The notes under the pieces are model-generated. The model saw only the letters and a list, made by a program, of their open reading frames with translations. It was not told where the DNA came from and made no database searches. Shown one piece after another: positions 52,801 through 63,069 of a DNA stretch of 64,000 nt. The first letter of the stretch is position 1. Every line of letters begins with the position of its first letter. The stretch comes from Nymphaea colorata (lineage: Eukaryota > Streptophyta > Magnoliopsida > Nymphaeales > Nymphaeaceae): contig NC_045145.1 in assembly GCF_008831285.2 (NCBI RefSeq), positions 13,470,040-13,534,039 of the forward strand. The letters are read 5' to 3'. Both the position numbers and the translations under genes were made by a program.

Positions 52801-55800
52801 GTTGTTCAAATCAGTTCACCAGATTATAAAACAAACATTCAATCTGAAAAAAAAATATACCCAACGTGCAACTACTCCACTTGCAGCCTCTTTTCCATAG
52901 TTAGCAAAAAATATGATTAGAATATGGCCCACGTGCAGTTAATCTTCCACGAGCCCAGATCTGAACAAGAATCCACATGCAGCTACTTTTCCACAAGCCT
53001 AGATCTGAATAATAATGGAGTCCATGTGCTGCTATTCATCCACGAAGCTAGATCTGACTTACAACTTTCCACTGCGACTCCCACACAGTTGCTTACGCTC
53101 CACTACATCTACGTTGGGGACCTAATCACACATACCTCTCACATGTGATTAGGTTTCCCTTCCACGCTGCTTCACTATCTTTCGATCAGCAAAGAGAAGA
53201 GAGAAAGGAAGGATAGAGGAAGAGAAGAAGTGGGAAGAGATGGGAGAGGAAGAGGAGAAGGGGTCGCCGGAAAATCATGACAGCCGCCGGCGGAAAAGGG
53301 TGGAGATCGCCGGCTCTGATACCATGTTACAGCCAGCAGCCTTAGAGAGAGAATCGTTAATCCATTCTCTAACCCTAATCTTCATAATAAAGAGATTGGG
53401 GTTGAAGAGAGATTTATAAAGTACATCAACAAAAAATAGAGGAATGTTTAAAGAGACCTCCTAACTATTAAATATTGCAAAGAACCACTTAGAAACATAA
53501 ACTCTTCTAATTCAACATTAGGATCATGCCCAAGTACCATTACTAGTGCCGTAGAAATTTTTCTAAAAGTTGACTAATCCAAGTCCGATGGAAATGGAAG
53601 TTCTAGGGGATAGCCGGCATATCAACAAATTGGTCGATGTTTGAGGTATCAGTTGAATTGGCCTGAATCAGGCCATTCGTCATGAATTTACTTACCATGT
53701 TAATCTGAAAGAGATGGCCTTGTAAGATTTCATTACACAAATTTCATTTTCATTTTTTCTTGTTTTTTATTTTTGCATTTATTTTTGTATGGATTATTTT
53801 TAAAATTGCTGCTTCAATTCAAGTTCATTGGGATTTTGTTTTTTAAGTTGATTGACCTCCTGATCTGATTTTGAAGTTTAATCATGCTTATGTTACATGT
53901 GTTCATGTCCACCTGTATATGTGTATGGATGCTTTTGTGCATATGTGGATCTTTTATGATGAGGAGATGGTAATTATTCACAAATCATGTTGTTCACTGC
54001 TTTCAGTGCTCTGGTTGGTCTTTTCTTTCCTGCGGTCACTGGAATTATGGCTGGGTCTAACCGTTCTGCATCGCTAAGAGATACACAGCGGTCTATACCA
54101 GTTGGAACATTAGCTGCTACACTTACAACATCTGCCTTGTATTTGATTTCTGTTTTGCTTTTTGGAGCTTTGGCTTTGCGTGAAAAGCTATTGACAGACA
54201 GGTATCTTTATTTGGTAGTGTCCACAGTTTTTTTCCCCTACATTTTTTGGAGCATATTGAGATTTGGACCATGGTCAACTTGGTCTCATCCTTGCTTTTT
54301 CTTAAAATACGTGTTACTTTCCGTGGAAGTAGTCCTTAAACAACCAAAAGGTAAAGAGTTATTCAAATTTAGGAGTATGATATCTCAGGACTAGCAGGTT
54401 TTCTTCCTATAGAGTTGTGGCAAAACGTTTTTCCTACCTGCCTTATGCTAGTCTTACATGTACCTATAAGACCAAAAGAGGCATAGCTTTCCAAGTACTA
54501 TTTAGGAGCATAAGTTGTTACCTCCTATCCTTATGTTTTCAGAAATTTTTGCTCGTGAGCCTGATGTCAATCATTTTTTGTCCTGTAATACAGGCTTCTT
54601 ACAGCCACAGTTGCTTGGCCAGCTCCAGTTATCATTCATATTGGGATCATATTGTCTACTCTAGGTGCAGCACTTCAGAGTCTGACAGGAGCTCCTAACT
54701 TACTTGCGGCTATTGCAAATGATGACATCCTTCCAGTTCTTAAATATTTTAAGGTTGCTGAGGGTGGTGAGCCACACCTTGCAACATTGTTCACAGCCTT
54801 TATCTGTATCGGGTGCGTGATTATTGGGAATCTTGATCTCATAACACCTACAATAACCATGTTTTTCCTTCTGTGTTATGCTGGTGTAAATTTATCTTGT
54901 TTCCTTCTTGACCTGCTCGATGCTCCAAGCTGGCGCCCACGATGGAAGTACCACCACTGGAGCCTCTCTCTTTTTGGGGCATCACTTTGTGTAGGTAGAG
55001 TTCCTTTGTCTCAGCTAGGATTATTAATTTTGTGAATAAAGCATTAACATGCCCTTTTGCAACAAGTAGCATACTTGCAGTTTCATATGAACATGATTTC
55101 AAGTGCATGGTTGATTTTGGAGCAGCCATGACATCCGATGCATGTTTTTGAGATTGTAATTCAAAGGACAGTTCAGTTGATTATCTTGTTCTCTTCTTCT
55201 GTTATTGCAGTGATCATGTTCTTGATATCTTGGTCATTCACTGTGGTCTCTCTGGTTCTTGCGGGTTTGATATATTATTATGTGAGCATTAAGGGAAAAG
55301 CTGGAGATTGGGGTGATGGTTTCAAAAGTGCATACTTTCAACTAGCTTTGCGGAGTCTTCGATCATTAGGAGGTACAACGCATTGACAAATCATGAAATT
55401 CTCTCTGTATTCCATTATGTTTTTTTATATTCATCTGTTCCCAATGGGCCAATAGAACTCACAGATTCTTTAGAATAAAATCTCGGTCTTATAAAGAAGC
55501 TTTTTGGTCTAACTAATTTTTTGTGAATATTATCAGAGACGTTCTTATCTTGAGAGTTGAAAGTTGAAACTATTTATAAGTTTGTAAATTGTCTCATCCA
55601 ATTTGTTAGTGTTTCCTATTTCTAAGGAGATTATGGTTCTAATACTAATAGATTAAAAGGCAGCTTTTCCAAGAATAAGGGTGTGCACATGCCTTGCAGG
55701 TGTATGTGCAGACGTGCATATTCTTGGCCGGTGACGTGCCAAGTGTTATTTCTTCTGCTTTTGATTTGAGCTTCCTACCCTATTCAAGTATTGAAGAACA

Positions 55801-55858
55801 ATGTGTATAGTTTCTTTTGCTGTTTGACCTAGAAAAGGGATATCCTCTCTCTCTCTCC

Positions 55859-55902
<44 letters not shown>

Positions 55903-56522
55903 TGTATGTATGTATGTATGTATGTACAGCCAATTGTGGTCTGCATAGATTATTTAACAAATAAAAACCTTTGGAACGTATTGGTTTAGTGTGCAAGAAG
56001 AAAAATCAAGGGTATCCAAAATCAGCTTCAAATCTTCATGGGTTTAAGAAAAACATGTCCAAAAGCATGATTTGTAGGACATATGTGAAACCTTTTTATA
56101 CCATCAGATTAAGTAAAAATTTTGTCTTTTAGCCTAGGGAATATAAAAGCAACAAAAAGATTGGGGGAGCACCTTTCAGATTATATACACACACACACAG
56201 ACACACACACACACACTGCTCACTGTCTGGGACATGTGGTAATAAACTTTTAAAAAAAGTGTGCAAATTGTTGCAGGATATCCAAAAATGCAGGAACAAA
56301 ATGAAACCCAGTGTCTAGGTCGAATTTATGAACTAGTAGGCTATCTTTTAAATTTAAGACACCAGACATCAGATTTTGATGATATTTTTTTGGAGTTCTA
56401 TATATTTGGACATCTGCATCCTTGAATAAGATTGAATATGCGAAAAGCAATGTAAAAATGGAAAATCATATTTGATAGCACTTTGATTGCTATGTAATGT
56501 GGATGGAACCATCTAGACCATC

Positions 56523-56570
<48 letters not shown>

Positions 56571-58546
56571 TATGTATTTGTGTTTGCATATGTGTATGTA
56601 TGTAATGACCCAGGACAATCAACCACTTTATAACCCCTTTTATAAGTGCTCGAAGATCTCTCACAAACTTTAGTATGGTACTAAACTTTCAAAGTGGGAC
56701 ATTAAAATCTATCCCCTTTAAGGCAAATGCATCTATGTATGTGGGACCCCAGGTCCGAATGTTGAACTGGCTCTGGTACCCCCGTAATGACTAGGGCCCA
56801 CTTCCACACCAGGCTCGGGCTCCTGGTATGGCGGATTCCAACCCACCCTCTAGAAGCTTTGATTCATCAAGGCAATCAATCAGTTACAACTCCCTTTACA
56901 AGTCCTTAAAAATTTCTTACAATTTTCAGTGTGGGACTAAACTTTCAAAGTGGAGAGTTGCAATGTCTATGTGGATTTATGTATATGTAGGAACTTAAAT
57001 ATGCCTATTGGTACTTTTATTTATTGCTTGCAAAAGTAACCGTTTCGATGTGGCCCATGAGATTGATTTTTAACAACTAAGACTTAGTACTTGATTATGA
57101 TGCATGTTTAAGTTTTTTGTAAAGATTTAAATTAGTGGCTTAAAGTTTTGATAAATATTCTAACTTTAAAAAATGTATTTTTTCTCTCCAATAAGGCATG
57201 CTTCAATTGTGTCATGGGAAAGTTGCTGACACTTTTTCAAAAAAAAAAAAAAAAAAAAAACAGCACATTTACTATTTCTCTCTTTCCCTCCCCCGCCTCC
57301 CCTTCTTATACAATCAACTACTCATTTTTTCTTTATTCTTTTTACTGCGTATAGCATATCAAGACCTATGCCTACATATAGATGCATGCACATGTGCAAA
57401 TAGATATCTATTTCACCTGCTGTATCACCTTGTTGTTCCACCACGTTGTGTCCACTAATCTGTATCTTCTGCTATGCAGCCAGCCAAGTCCACCCGAAGA
57501 ACTGGTATCCCATACCTTTAATCTTCTGCCGCCCCTGGGGGAAGTTGCCAGAGAATGTCCCATGTCATCCAAAGCTGGCAGATTTTGCCAACTGCATGAA
57601 AAAGAAAGGACGAGGTATGTCAATCTTTGTTTCCATTCTTGATGGTGATTATTATGAGAAGGCTGAGGAGGCAAAAATTGCATGCCGGCAATTAAGCACC
57701 TATATTGATTACAAACACTGTGAGGGTGTGGCTGAGATTATTGTTGCTCCTTCTATGTCTGAGGGTTTTCGTGGAATTGTTCAAACCATGGGCCTTGGAA
57801 ATTTGAAACCAAACATTGTTGTCATGCGGTATCCTGAGATATGGCGAAGAGAGAACCTCCATGAAATACCGGAAACTTTTGTAAGCATCATCAATGACTG
57901 TATAGTTGCTAACAAAGCAGTGGTGATTGTGAAGGGCTTAGATGAATGGCCTGGCGAGTATCAAAAACAATATGGTACAATCGATCTCTACTGGATAGTG
58001 AGGGATGGAGGACTCATGCTTCTCTTATCACAACTTTTACTAACTAAAGAGAGCTTTGAAAGCTGTAAAATACAGGTCTTCTGCATAGCTGAAGAGGATA
58101 CAGAGGCAGAAGATCTAAAAGCAGATGTGAGGAAGTTCCTTTACGATCTTCGGATGCAGGCAGAGGTGATTGTGGTGACTATGGGGGACGTGAATGTCGA
58201 TGGCAGGAAGGAGGACGAGTCAGTTGAGGCATTTGTAGCAGCTCAGAAGAGGATAAAAGAGAAATTTGCAGAGATGAGGCAATTGAGAGAGGAAGAGAAA
58301 CCAGAGACACCACTCGACGTTGATGAGACTCAAGTGAACAAATTTCTGTATACTACATTGAAACTCAATTCCACAATACTCAGGTATTCAAGAATGGCAG
58401 CAGTAGTGCTGGTCAGCTTGCCGCCACCACCAGTCAGCCATCCTTCATATTGCTACATGGAGTACATGGATCTCCTGGTTGAGAATGTGCAGAGACTTCT
58501 GATTGTGAGAGGATACAGGAGAGATGTGGTCACATTGTTTACATAG
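33017..58546 (+). CDS. CCC1: Cation-chloride cotransporter (SLC12 family)
   Basis: Thirteen exons sum to 2943 nt, 980 residues, against about 975 for Arabidopsis CCC1. Exons: 33017-33177, 35875-36024, 36166-36244, 38956-39047, 42900-43014, 45123-45223, 46862-46923, 47279-47521, 47614-47728, 54007-54201, 54594-54994, 55211-55372 and 57480-58546. All junctions are GT-AG and keep frame. The cytosolic head has [17 protein letters not shown] and [19 protein letters not shown]. The amino-acid-permease core follows from about residue 130 to 600, with [72 protein letters not shown] and [14 protein letters not shown]. The SLC12 C-terminal domain runs from [14 protein letters not shown] to [11 protein letters not shown]. 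Plant CCCs move Cl- with K+ and/or Na+ in endomembranes, mainly Golgi/TGN. Introns make up about 88 percent of the span and hold transposon fossils, yet no exon is damaged. The start ATG is followed by an acidic stretch, as in homologues. Confidence 0.96.
33178..35874 (+). other. CCC gene intron 1 (2.7 kb)
   Basis: The intron begins GTAAGAG and ends TTTTCGCAG. It has no recognisable coding domain. A frame at 34867-35109 has no family resemblance and is probably chance. Confidence 0.8.
37379..37417. repeat. (TG)n microsatellite
   Basis: A TG dinucleotide run with one ACG interruption lies in intron 3 of the cotransporter gene, flanked by AT and ATGT words. Confidence 0.9.
38134..38673. mobile_element. 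Small hAT-like element with 8-bp target duplication (540 bp)
   Basis: Exact direct repeats GTCAACTG (38126-38133 and 38674-38681) flank a segment that starts CTATGTCACATAGGTACGGG and ends with the complement of CTATGTAACACGGGTGGG. Both ends are rich in GGTACGGGT and its complement (38143-38195 and 38600-38665), so it could fold into a long imperfect hairpin. The middle holds a TA run (38275-38303) and a purine-rich stretch (38400-38535). No protein is encoded. Confidence 0.75.
39048..42899 (+). other. CCC gene intron 4 (3.9 kb)
   Basis: The intron begins GTAACTG and ends ATGTTGCAG. Most of it is a degraded Ty3/Gypsy fragment on the opposite strand (about 39370-42219). The rest is A/T-rich, with short CA words near 42685-42710. 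Confidence 0.8.
39370..42219 (-). mobile_element. Ty3/Gypsy retrotransposon fossil, truncated
   Basis: On the minus strand a region at 39.5-39.8 kb resembles Ty3/Gypsy reverse transcriptase ([18 protein letters not shown]- and FFDDAPVYS-like words). The right end at 42219 reads TGTAACAGG on that strand, as an LTR start would. A tRNA-Met-type primer site (TTGGTATTAGAGG) lies near 41905-41917, so an LTR of roughly 0.3 kb is inferred at about 41920-42219. Gag-like and protease sequence would fall between, but is too worn to delimit. No RNase H, integrase or second LTR is seen. It is an old, heavily broken fragment with many breaks. It lies antisense to the host gene. The left limit is approximate. 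Confidence 0.6.
43015..45122 (+). other. CCC gene intron 5 (2.1 kb)
   Basis: The intron begins GTGGAT and ends TTAATGTAG. It holds a CA microsatellite at about 44274-44333 and otherwise unremarkable T-rich sequence. Confidence 0.75.
44274..44333. repeat. (CA)n microsatellite
   Basis: An interrupted CA run with CG and TG variants lies in intron 5 of the cotransporter gene. Confidence 0.9.
45697..45875. mobile_element. hAT MITE with 8-bp target duplication (179 bp)
   Basis: The element starts TAGTGGCGAAGCCAGAA and ends with the complement of CAATGGCGGAGCCACG. An exact 8-bp direct repeat TTCTAGCC flanks it (45689-45696 and 45876-45883). The ends match those of the 736-bp element at 13236-13971, so both belong to one hAT family with consensus ends near CAGTGGCGGAGCCAG. 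It lies in intron 6 of the cotransporter gene. Confidence 0.88.
46804..46852. repeat. (CT)n microsatellite next to the exon 7 splice site
   Basis: A CT run of about 14 units followed by further CT-rich sequence ends roughly 10 bases before the acceptor of exon 7 (exon start 46862). It forms an unusually long polypyrimidine tract. Confidence 0.9.
48116..48296 (-). repeat. Copia LTR (3' LTR of the minus-strand element)
   Basis: This 181-bp copy ends in TGTT...AACA and lies next to a purine tract (GCTTGAGGGGGAG on the minus strand). Confidence 0.9.
53325..53517 (-). repeat. Copia LTR (5' LTR of the minus-strand element)
   Basis: This 193-bp copy is next to the primer-binding site. It is slightly longer than its partner and otherwise closely similar. 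Confidence 0.9.
55861..55899. repeat. (AT)n microsatellite
   Basis: A TA dinucleotide run followed by TGTA words lies in intron 12 of the cotransporter gene. Confidence 0.9.
56526..56576. repeat. (CA)n microsatellite
   Basis: A CA run of about 20 units lies in intron 12, and a shorter one lies at 56193-56216. Confidence 0.9.
56616..56953. repeat. Diverged direct repeats about 257 bp apart
   Basis: Copies at 56616-56698 and 56873-56953 share CAATCAA at the start and ACTAAACTTTCAAAGTGG at the end, with roughly 70 percent likeness between. The spacer is GC-richer (GGGACCCCAGG, GGGCCCACTTCC). This could be a worn TRIM-like element or an internal duplication. No target repeat was found. Confidence 0.5.
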
Positions 58547-61008
58547 TCATGCAGTGAGATTATTGGTCAGCTTCCGACACCACCTGTGGACCATCCTTTA
58601 TATTTCTATACAAAACACATGGATCTTTTTGTTGTGTATGTAGAAAACTTCTGAGTGTGAGGAGACAAGCGAGGTGGTTACTATTTACGTAGGCATATTC
58701 ATTAGATCTAGTTTTTTCTTTTCCCATTTTTCCACATGTATTTTCTTCATTGGTTTTAATTTTAGTTCAATTTTCCATCCTATTCTCTTATTTTTCTGTT
58801 TTTTATAGATGTCAACATATTCTTGTTCGTGTTAAAGGAGCAAAGAAATTGTTCATATACTGTTCTCCATCAATTGTTTTTGTTTGAATGGGAGCGATGC
58901 TCTTCTGGTTCTTGTACAGACACTGTTTAAACTTCACAAGTTTGTTAATGGTCATGATTTTGTCCTCGTAAATTGAGTGATGTCTGTAAACACCAGCGAA
59001 CTCTACTTTGTACATCGTTTCCAGATGGGTCTGACCTGAAATGTGATTCTCTATTTGTAAACTCCTTTTGCTTTTATGAGTTGAAGAAAAATTTCACTAG
59101 AAGATAATCGGTATTGGTGATAGCTCAGTAGCTAACCATCTTCCTGCTCAACATTTACTGGACAATCCAAACCCAGATATCTGACCACTGCATCATCCTA
59201 AGTTACACAATGCTTAATGAGATTAACCTGCAACAACATACACATCATCAGGATGTCGTGTAAGCAATTTTGGTTCTAATGGTTGAAACAGGCCCTGCTG
59301 GTATTAGCCGCCAATGCTAAATGCATCTCCATTTGTGCCATGTTTATTTCTGCTATCTTCTTCCAGAGGAAGACTGCAGTCAGCCGTGGTGATTGCGGAT
59401 TATTTTATCCAAGAAGGGGCCAAAAGGAACGCTGCTGCTTCAGCTTGTTCGTAAGGTTCACAACTCTGTCCAATTTGAAGCCTTTGGACTCTGGCTTTTG
59501 GCTGAGTTTGCCTTTCTTAGTTAGCTGCAGACTAGCTCATAACGCTGTCCAATTTAATGCATTTCGCCTGTCTTCTTTCGCCTGAATGTGCCTTTCCCTG
59601 TTAGCAGTCTACTAGGGTCCGGCAACAACGATGATGACTACATATATGCAAATATATGCAGAGAGAGAGATATCGAGAGAGAGAGAGGGAGAGAGGATAA
59701 ATGAAAAAACTCATTAGTGACAGGAGAGAGAGACTGTCACCAAGCAAAAAATGGCGAAGAAACTCATTAGTGACAGGAGAGAGAGACTGTCACCAAGCAA
59801 AAAATGGCGAAGAAAGAAAAAGCACGCACATGAGAGAGAGAGTCCTCGCCACCAAATCTTACTAGAACAGCCTTAGAAGAAACATAAAACTGCAGAGTGG
59901 CAAGGTTCGTACCGAATCTACGATCTTCAACTTGACAACGTTCATATTTTTTACACTTGTTCACTGCCAGCGGTGGTGCTAACATGCTGGATTTTGTTCA
60001 TAAGAAGCATTCGTAAGGCTCCAGCCATGCATATCACCATAAAATCTCGGAAGTCTTGTAGAAGAAGCGTTTCATGATGGCGGACACCCAAGCTTTGCTT
60101 TCTGTAGATATAGGCTATCAACAGCCAACCATGTTAATCTTTTTCCTTCTTTTCTTTACTCGGATAACGAAGCAGACAAGTAGGAGGCGTAGCCATGCTG
60201 GATTAACCAGCTGAATTAACAGTATAGTACTTCAAAGCTAACGTAAATTGAACCCTAAGAACCTTCACGTAGCAAAGTATGCTAGGGCACTGTCCTACAA
60301 TGCTTGTTGAGATGTATTTGAACTCATGACCAGCGTTTCCTTCATTTTTTTTTGGGTTATGATCCTACCCAACAATATTGCCGAAGATATATCTAATCTA
60401 AGTATTGATCTTTTTCCTTTATTTAACTTGAAAGTAAAGTTCAACTCGTTAGTTAACGAAGCTCTTATTGGCAACCAGGACTTTGTTATCCAGTTGTGTT
60501 CGACCGGTTTACTGTTTGTTCTTTATTGGTTTAGTAATAAAAAGAGCTGATAGCTTGTTCATGTTCATAAATGGGCCCAGTATAACTCTGGTTCTTCATT
60601 TTTCTCTTTAAAACGACGAAGCTGAGCTGCAACCACTAAGCTGCACTTAGCAGTATGCGTCATATGTCAAGAAACCATTTCGCTGAGTCAATGTGAGTTG
60701 GACGGAAGGTCAAAAGTAGGAGACGACTTTTTCTATAAAACATCGATATTGAGCAACGAGCTATTTGTTAACCCAAACACACTGCACTCTCAAGAATTAC
60801 CCCTCCTGCTATGCGTTTATCTGTAGGATACAAGCAATTGACGACAGGCGAACATGAAGTAGAATAGCAACAACATAAGACGTAATTTAGCTTCAAAAAT
60901 TACTAGAAAATAGGAACAAATGAAGCCCTCAATTGGCTTTTAGACAAAGAAAGACCACAGAACGATTAAGGGAAAAGAAAAAGGGGATGATCTAGGAACG
61001 AGTCCGTG
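58547..61008. other. Noncoding DNA between CCC and alpha-amylase genes
   Basis: The first few hundred bases are the 3' UTR of the cotransporter gene, and the last hundred or so belong to the 3' UTR of the convergent amylase gene. A 53-bp tandem duplication lies at 59707-59812 next to GA-rich sequence. The open frames at 59283-59585 and 60326-60550 have no known domain. Confidence 0.5.
59707..59812. repeat. 53-bp tandem duplication with internal hairpin
   Basis: Two head-to-tail copies (59707-59759 and 59760-59812) appear identical. Each contains GTGACAG...CTGTCAC, a 7-bp inverted repeat around a GA-rich loop. Confidence 0.9.
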
Positions 61009-62866
61009 TTAGATCTTCTCCCAGACTGCGTAATCCTTCCCAGCAGCAACCATGCGGAAAGCTGGAGGAATCAGACCGCCAGCATCATACCTAGACCCGA
61101 TCTTCGTAATCACCTTCCCGTCAATCTTAGCTACATACATATCCTTCTCCGCAGCCAATATTTCAACGGTGCTTCCTGGCTTGATCGCGTTCTTTTCCCT
61201 GATCCCCGCGAGCAGCTTTATCTCTTTCCCCAGTCCCCAATCAAAGTAGTGATCGTAAAACTGCACAAAAGCCAAGAAATTACACATATTGATCAGGACC
61301 CTTTCTTTTGCTCATCAGGAAGGAAAAGACACGAAAACTCCGTATCGTAACATTTCGAAGTAGGTACGTGACGTAGTAAATGAATAGCGATGGTAGAGAA
61401 GTAAGGTAAGGCTCTACTCACGATTGAAGGTATGCCGGGATGCGTGAGGATGTAGGCGTATCCCTGCATGACTTTGTCCCCTGGGAAGGGCCAGTAGTTC
61501 TGAGTGGACCCCGTGTCATGGTTGTCTATGAAAGTCACCGCCTTCTCTGGAGAGATCCCAATTAGCCCAGAAGGCCTCCCCTGTGGATCCCTCAACCTCC
61601 ACAGCTCGTCTTTGACAGCAGACTGCAGCACTCCTTTGGTGGTGAAGTCGAACGCCGTCGCAACTCCGCCCGCACCCCGCACCCAATTGTCCAGCTCCCT
61701 CCGGTGGGCTTCCGGGCCTTGAACCGGGTCGGAGCCCATGGAACTCCATACCTCGCCCACCACAAACTCGGGTTGGGCTCGCTGGATGTAACCCCTCGTC
61801 ACCTCCGTGGAGTATCCCTTGGCGAAGTCGAGGCGCCACCCGTCAAAGCCGACGTCCGTCTTGAGCCAGGTGAGCCAGTCGGTCAGCTCCTTCTGCACCC
61901 TCTGGTTCAGGTGGTCGATGTCTGGGGCGGGGCCGTAGCCATCTCCGGTGTCAACGTTGCCGGAGCCGTCGGAGTACTGGGTGTCGTCCTTGCAGATGGA
62001 CCAGGCGCCCCAGTCCAGCCTCCCGTCGCCCTTCCCACCCTCGAACAGCGCCCAAACCCCTCGCCCGTCCTTCTTCGCTGCCGTTCGGTGGTTGATCACC
62101 ACATCCGCCAGACACTTTATGTTTGATGCGTGGAAAGCCTTTATCAGCTCTCTCAGGTCCCCCTCGCTCCCATACTTGGATGAATCAAGCTCGTAATATC
62201 TCCCCGGCAAGTAGCCTGCAAGGTGAATTAGATTTAAAATCCACGGGTTTTGGAAAGTTTGGTAACCGTCCGTCCATCTCATCGTTAGCGGGCAGCCCAA
62301 CAACTAGCAGGCAGACAGATCCATATGCGTGTAAGCTAGCGAAATTAATTAATATATTATGCGGACTGAGTGCTTCACTTGAACTAGTACTGATACCTCG
62401 ATGCGCCATGCATGGGTGGCTTACCTTCAGGAGAAGCCGACTGCGAGGGAGGAGGAAGCCACACATGAGTGACGCGAGCTTCTGCTATTTGAGGCACCAA
62501 ATTCTTGAGAACACGATACCATCCTTGCGTGTTTTTGGAAGATTGCCAGTTGAAGCCCTAGACGGGGAGGGGTAAATTAAAAAAAGGAAGATATAATATC
62601 TATCAGTACAAACTTTAGGGTATATATACACACACACACACACATTGACATGGTCCAAAGCGATGTAGCTCCACACAGCTAGTTTGAAAGACAAACCACA
62701 TATGAAGAAGTAGACAAATGGGTCTAATGCTTAAAAGCTCAACCCGTGACATTGTCCCTACCTGAAAGAGAAGCTGGGCATGAGAAAACTGGAAGGAAGG
62801 AAGCAGGAAAAGGGAAAAAAGGGGTAAGATAAAAGTGAGCAAGTTCGTCCAACTGTGGGAAGCCAT
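61009..62866 (-). CDS. AMY1: Secreted alpha-amylase (GH13, AMY1-type)
   Basis: Four exons give 427 residues: 62866-62762, 62557-62425, 62215-61422 and 61260-61009, all GT-AG or GT-TAG and in frame. A signal peptide (hydrophobic stretch [17 protein letters not shown]) ends near residue 29 after SHA. The GH13 barrel follows: [26 protein letters not shown] at about 117-123, GFDGWRLDF with nucleophile Asp209, VGEVW with acid/base Glu234, and [11 protein letters not shown] with Asp313. The C-terminal sheet domain ends DYAVWEKI. The enzyme cuts alpha-1,4 links in starch after secretion. The length fits plant AMY proteins (about 420-440). The chosen ATG lies 66 bases after a TATA box, and the next in-frame ATG upstream (62956) lies before that box. 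All catalytic residues are present. Confidence 0.95.
62631..62644. repeat. Short CA microsatellite in amylase intron 1
   Basis: A CA run of about seven units lies in the first intron of the alpha-amylase gene. Confidence 0.8.
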
Positions 62867-62931
62867 TGAAAGGGAAGGAAATAATGTCCCACAAAGCTCT
62901 GATCTGCTCTTCCTGGCCGCCCTCCGTGGGG

Positions 62932-62939
62932 TTTTTATA
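62932..62939 (-). promoter_or_regulatory. TATA box of the alpha-amylase gene
   Basis: TATAAAAA on the minus strand lies 66 bases before the start codon. A start site near 62905 and a leader of about 40 nt are inferred. Confidence 0.7.
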
Positions 62940-63057
62940 ACAGTGCAGCGTTGCATTAAATGCTATAACAATAATTAACAAGGCAGGTAGAGATGACGGA
63001 GAAGAGGTCCCTAACCAGACAAGGCAGCCGGTTACTGTGGGGAAAATCGACTCCATA

Positions 63058-63069
63058 GTATGCATGCGA
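63058..63069. promoter_or_regulatory. RY-like GCATGC motif upstream of alpha-amylase
   Basis: TATGCATGCG contains the palindrome GCATGC and nearly matches the seed RY element CATGCATG. It lies about 125 bases upstream of the TATA box. A role in seed expression would be inference from the motif alone. Confidence 0.3.

Larger units (their letters stand above)
48116..53517 (-). mobile_element. Ty1/Copia retrotransposon fossil with both LTRs
   Basis: Two direct LTRs bound the element, and the 5-bp repeat TTAGG lies on each side (48111-48115 and 53518-53522). On the minus strand the order is LTR, a tRNA-Met-type primer site (TGGTATCAGAGC) near 53324, gag (about 52.5-51.9 kb), zinc knuckle and protease (about 51.9-51.2 kb), integrase (about 51.2-50.0 kb), reverse transcriptase and RNase H (about 49.8-48.3 kb), a purine tract and LTR. 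Integrase before reverse transcriptase marks it as Copia. The lineage is not resolved. It is broken, with roughly half a dozen breaks. The LTRs look about 93-95 percent alike by eye, which suggests an insertion a few million years old at usual plant rates. It lies antisense to the host gene. Confidence 0.92.
47729..54006 (+). other. CCC gene intron 9 (6.3 kb)
   Basis: This is the largest intron. It begins GTGAGT and ends TGCTTTCAG. A 5.4-kb Copia element on the opposite strand fills most of it; without that insertion it would be under 0.9 kb. Confidence 0.85.
55373..57479 (+). other. CCC gene intron 12 (2.1 kb)
   Basis: The intron begins GTACAACG and ends CTATGCAG. It holds an AT run (55861-55899), CA runs (56193-56216 and 56526-56576), a diverged direct repeat (56616-56953) and a poly-A run (57240-57260). 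Confidence 0.8.

Noticed and set aside
59283-59585. Plus-strand open frame of 100 codons downstream of the cotransporter gene
   Set aside because: No domain, no plausible splice context and ordinary intergenic composition.
61504-62575. Plus-strand open frames up to 150 codons
   Set aside because: They lie opposite the alpha-amylase exons and have no domain of their own.
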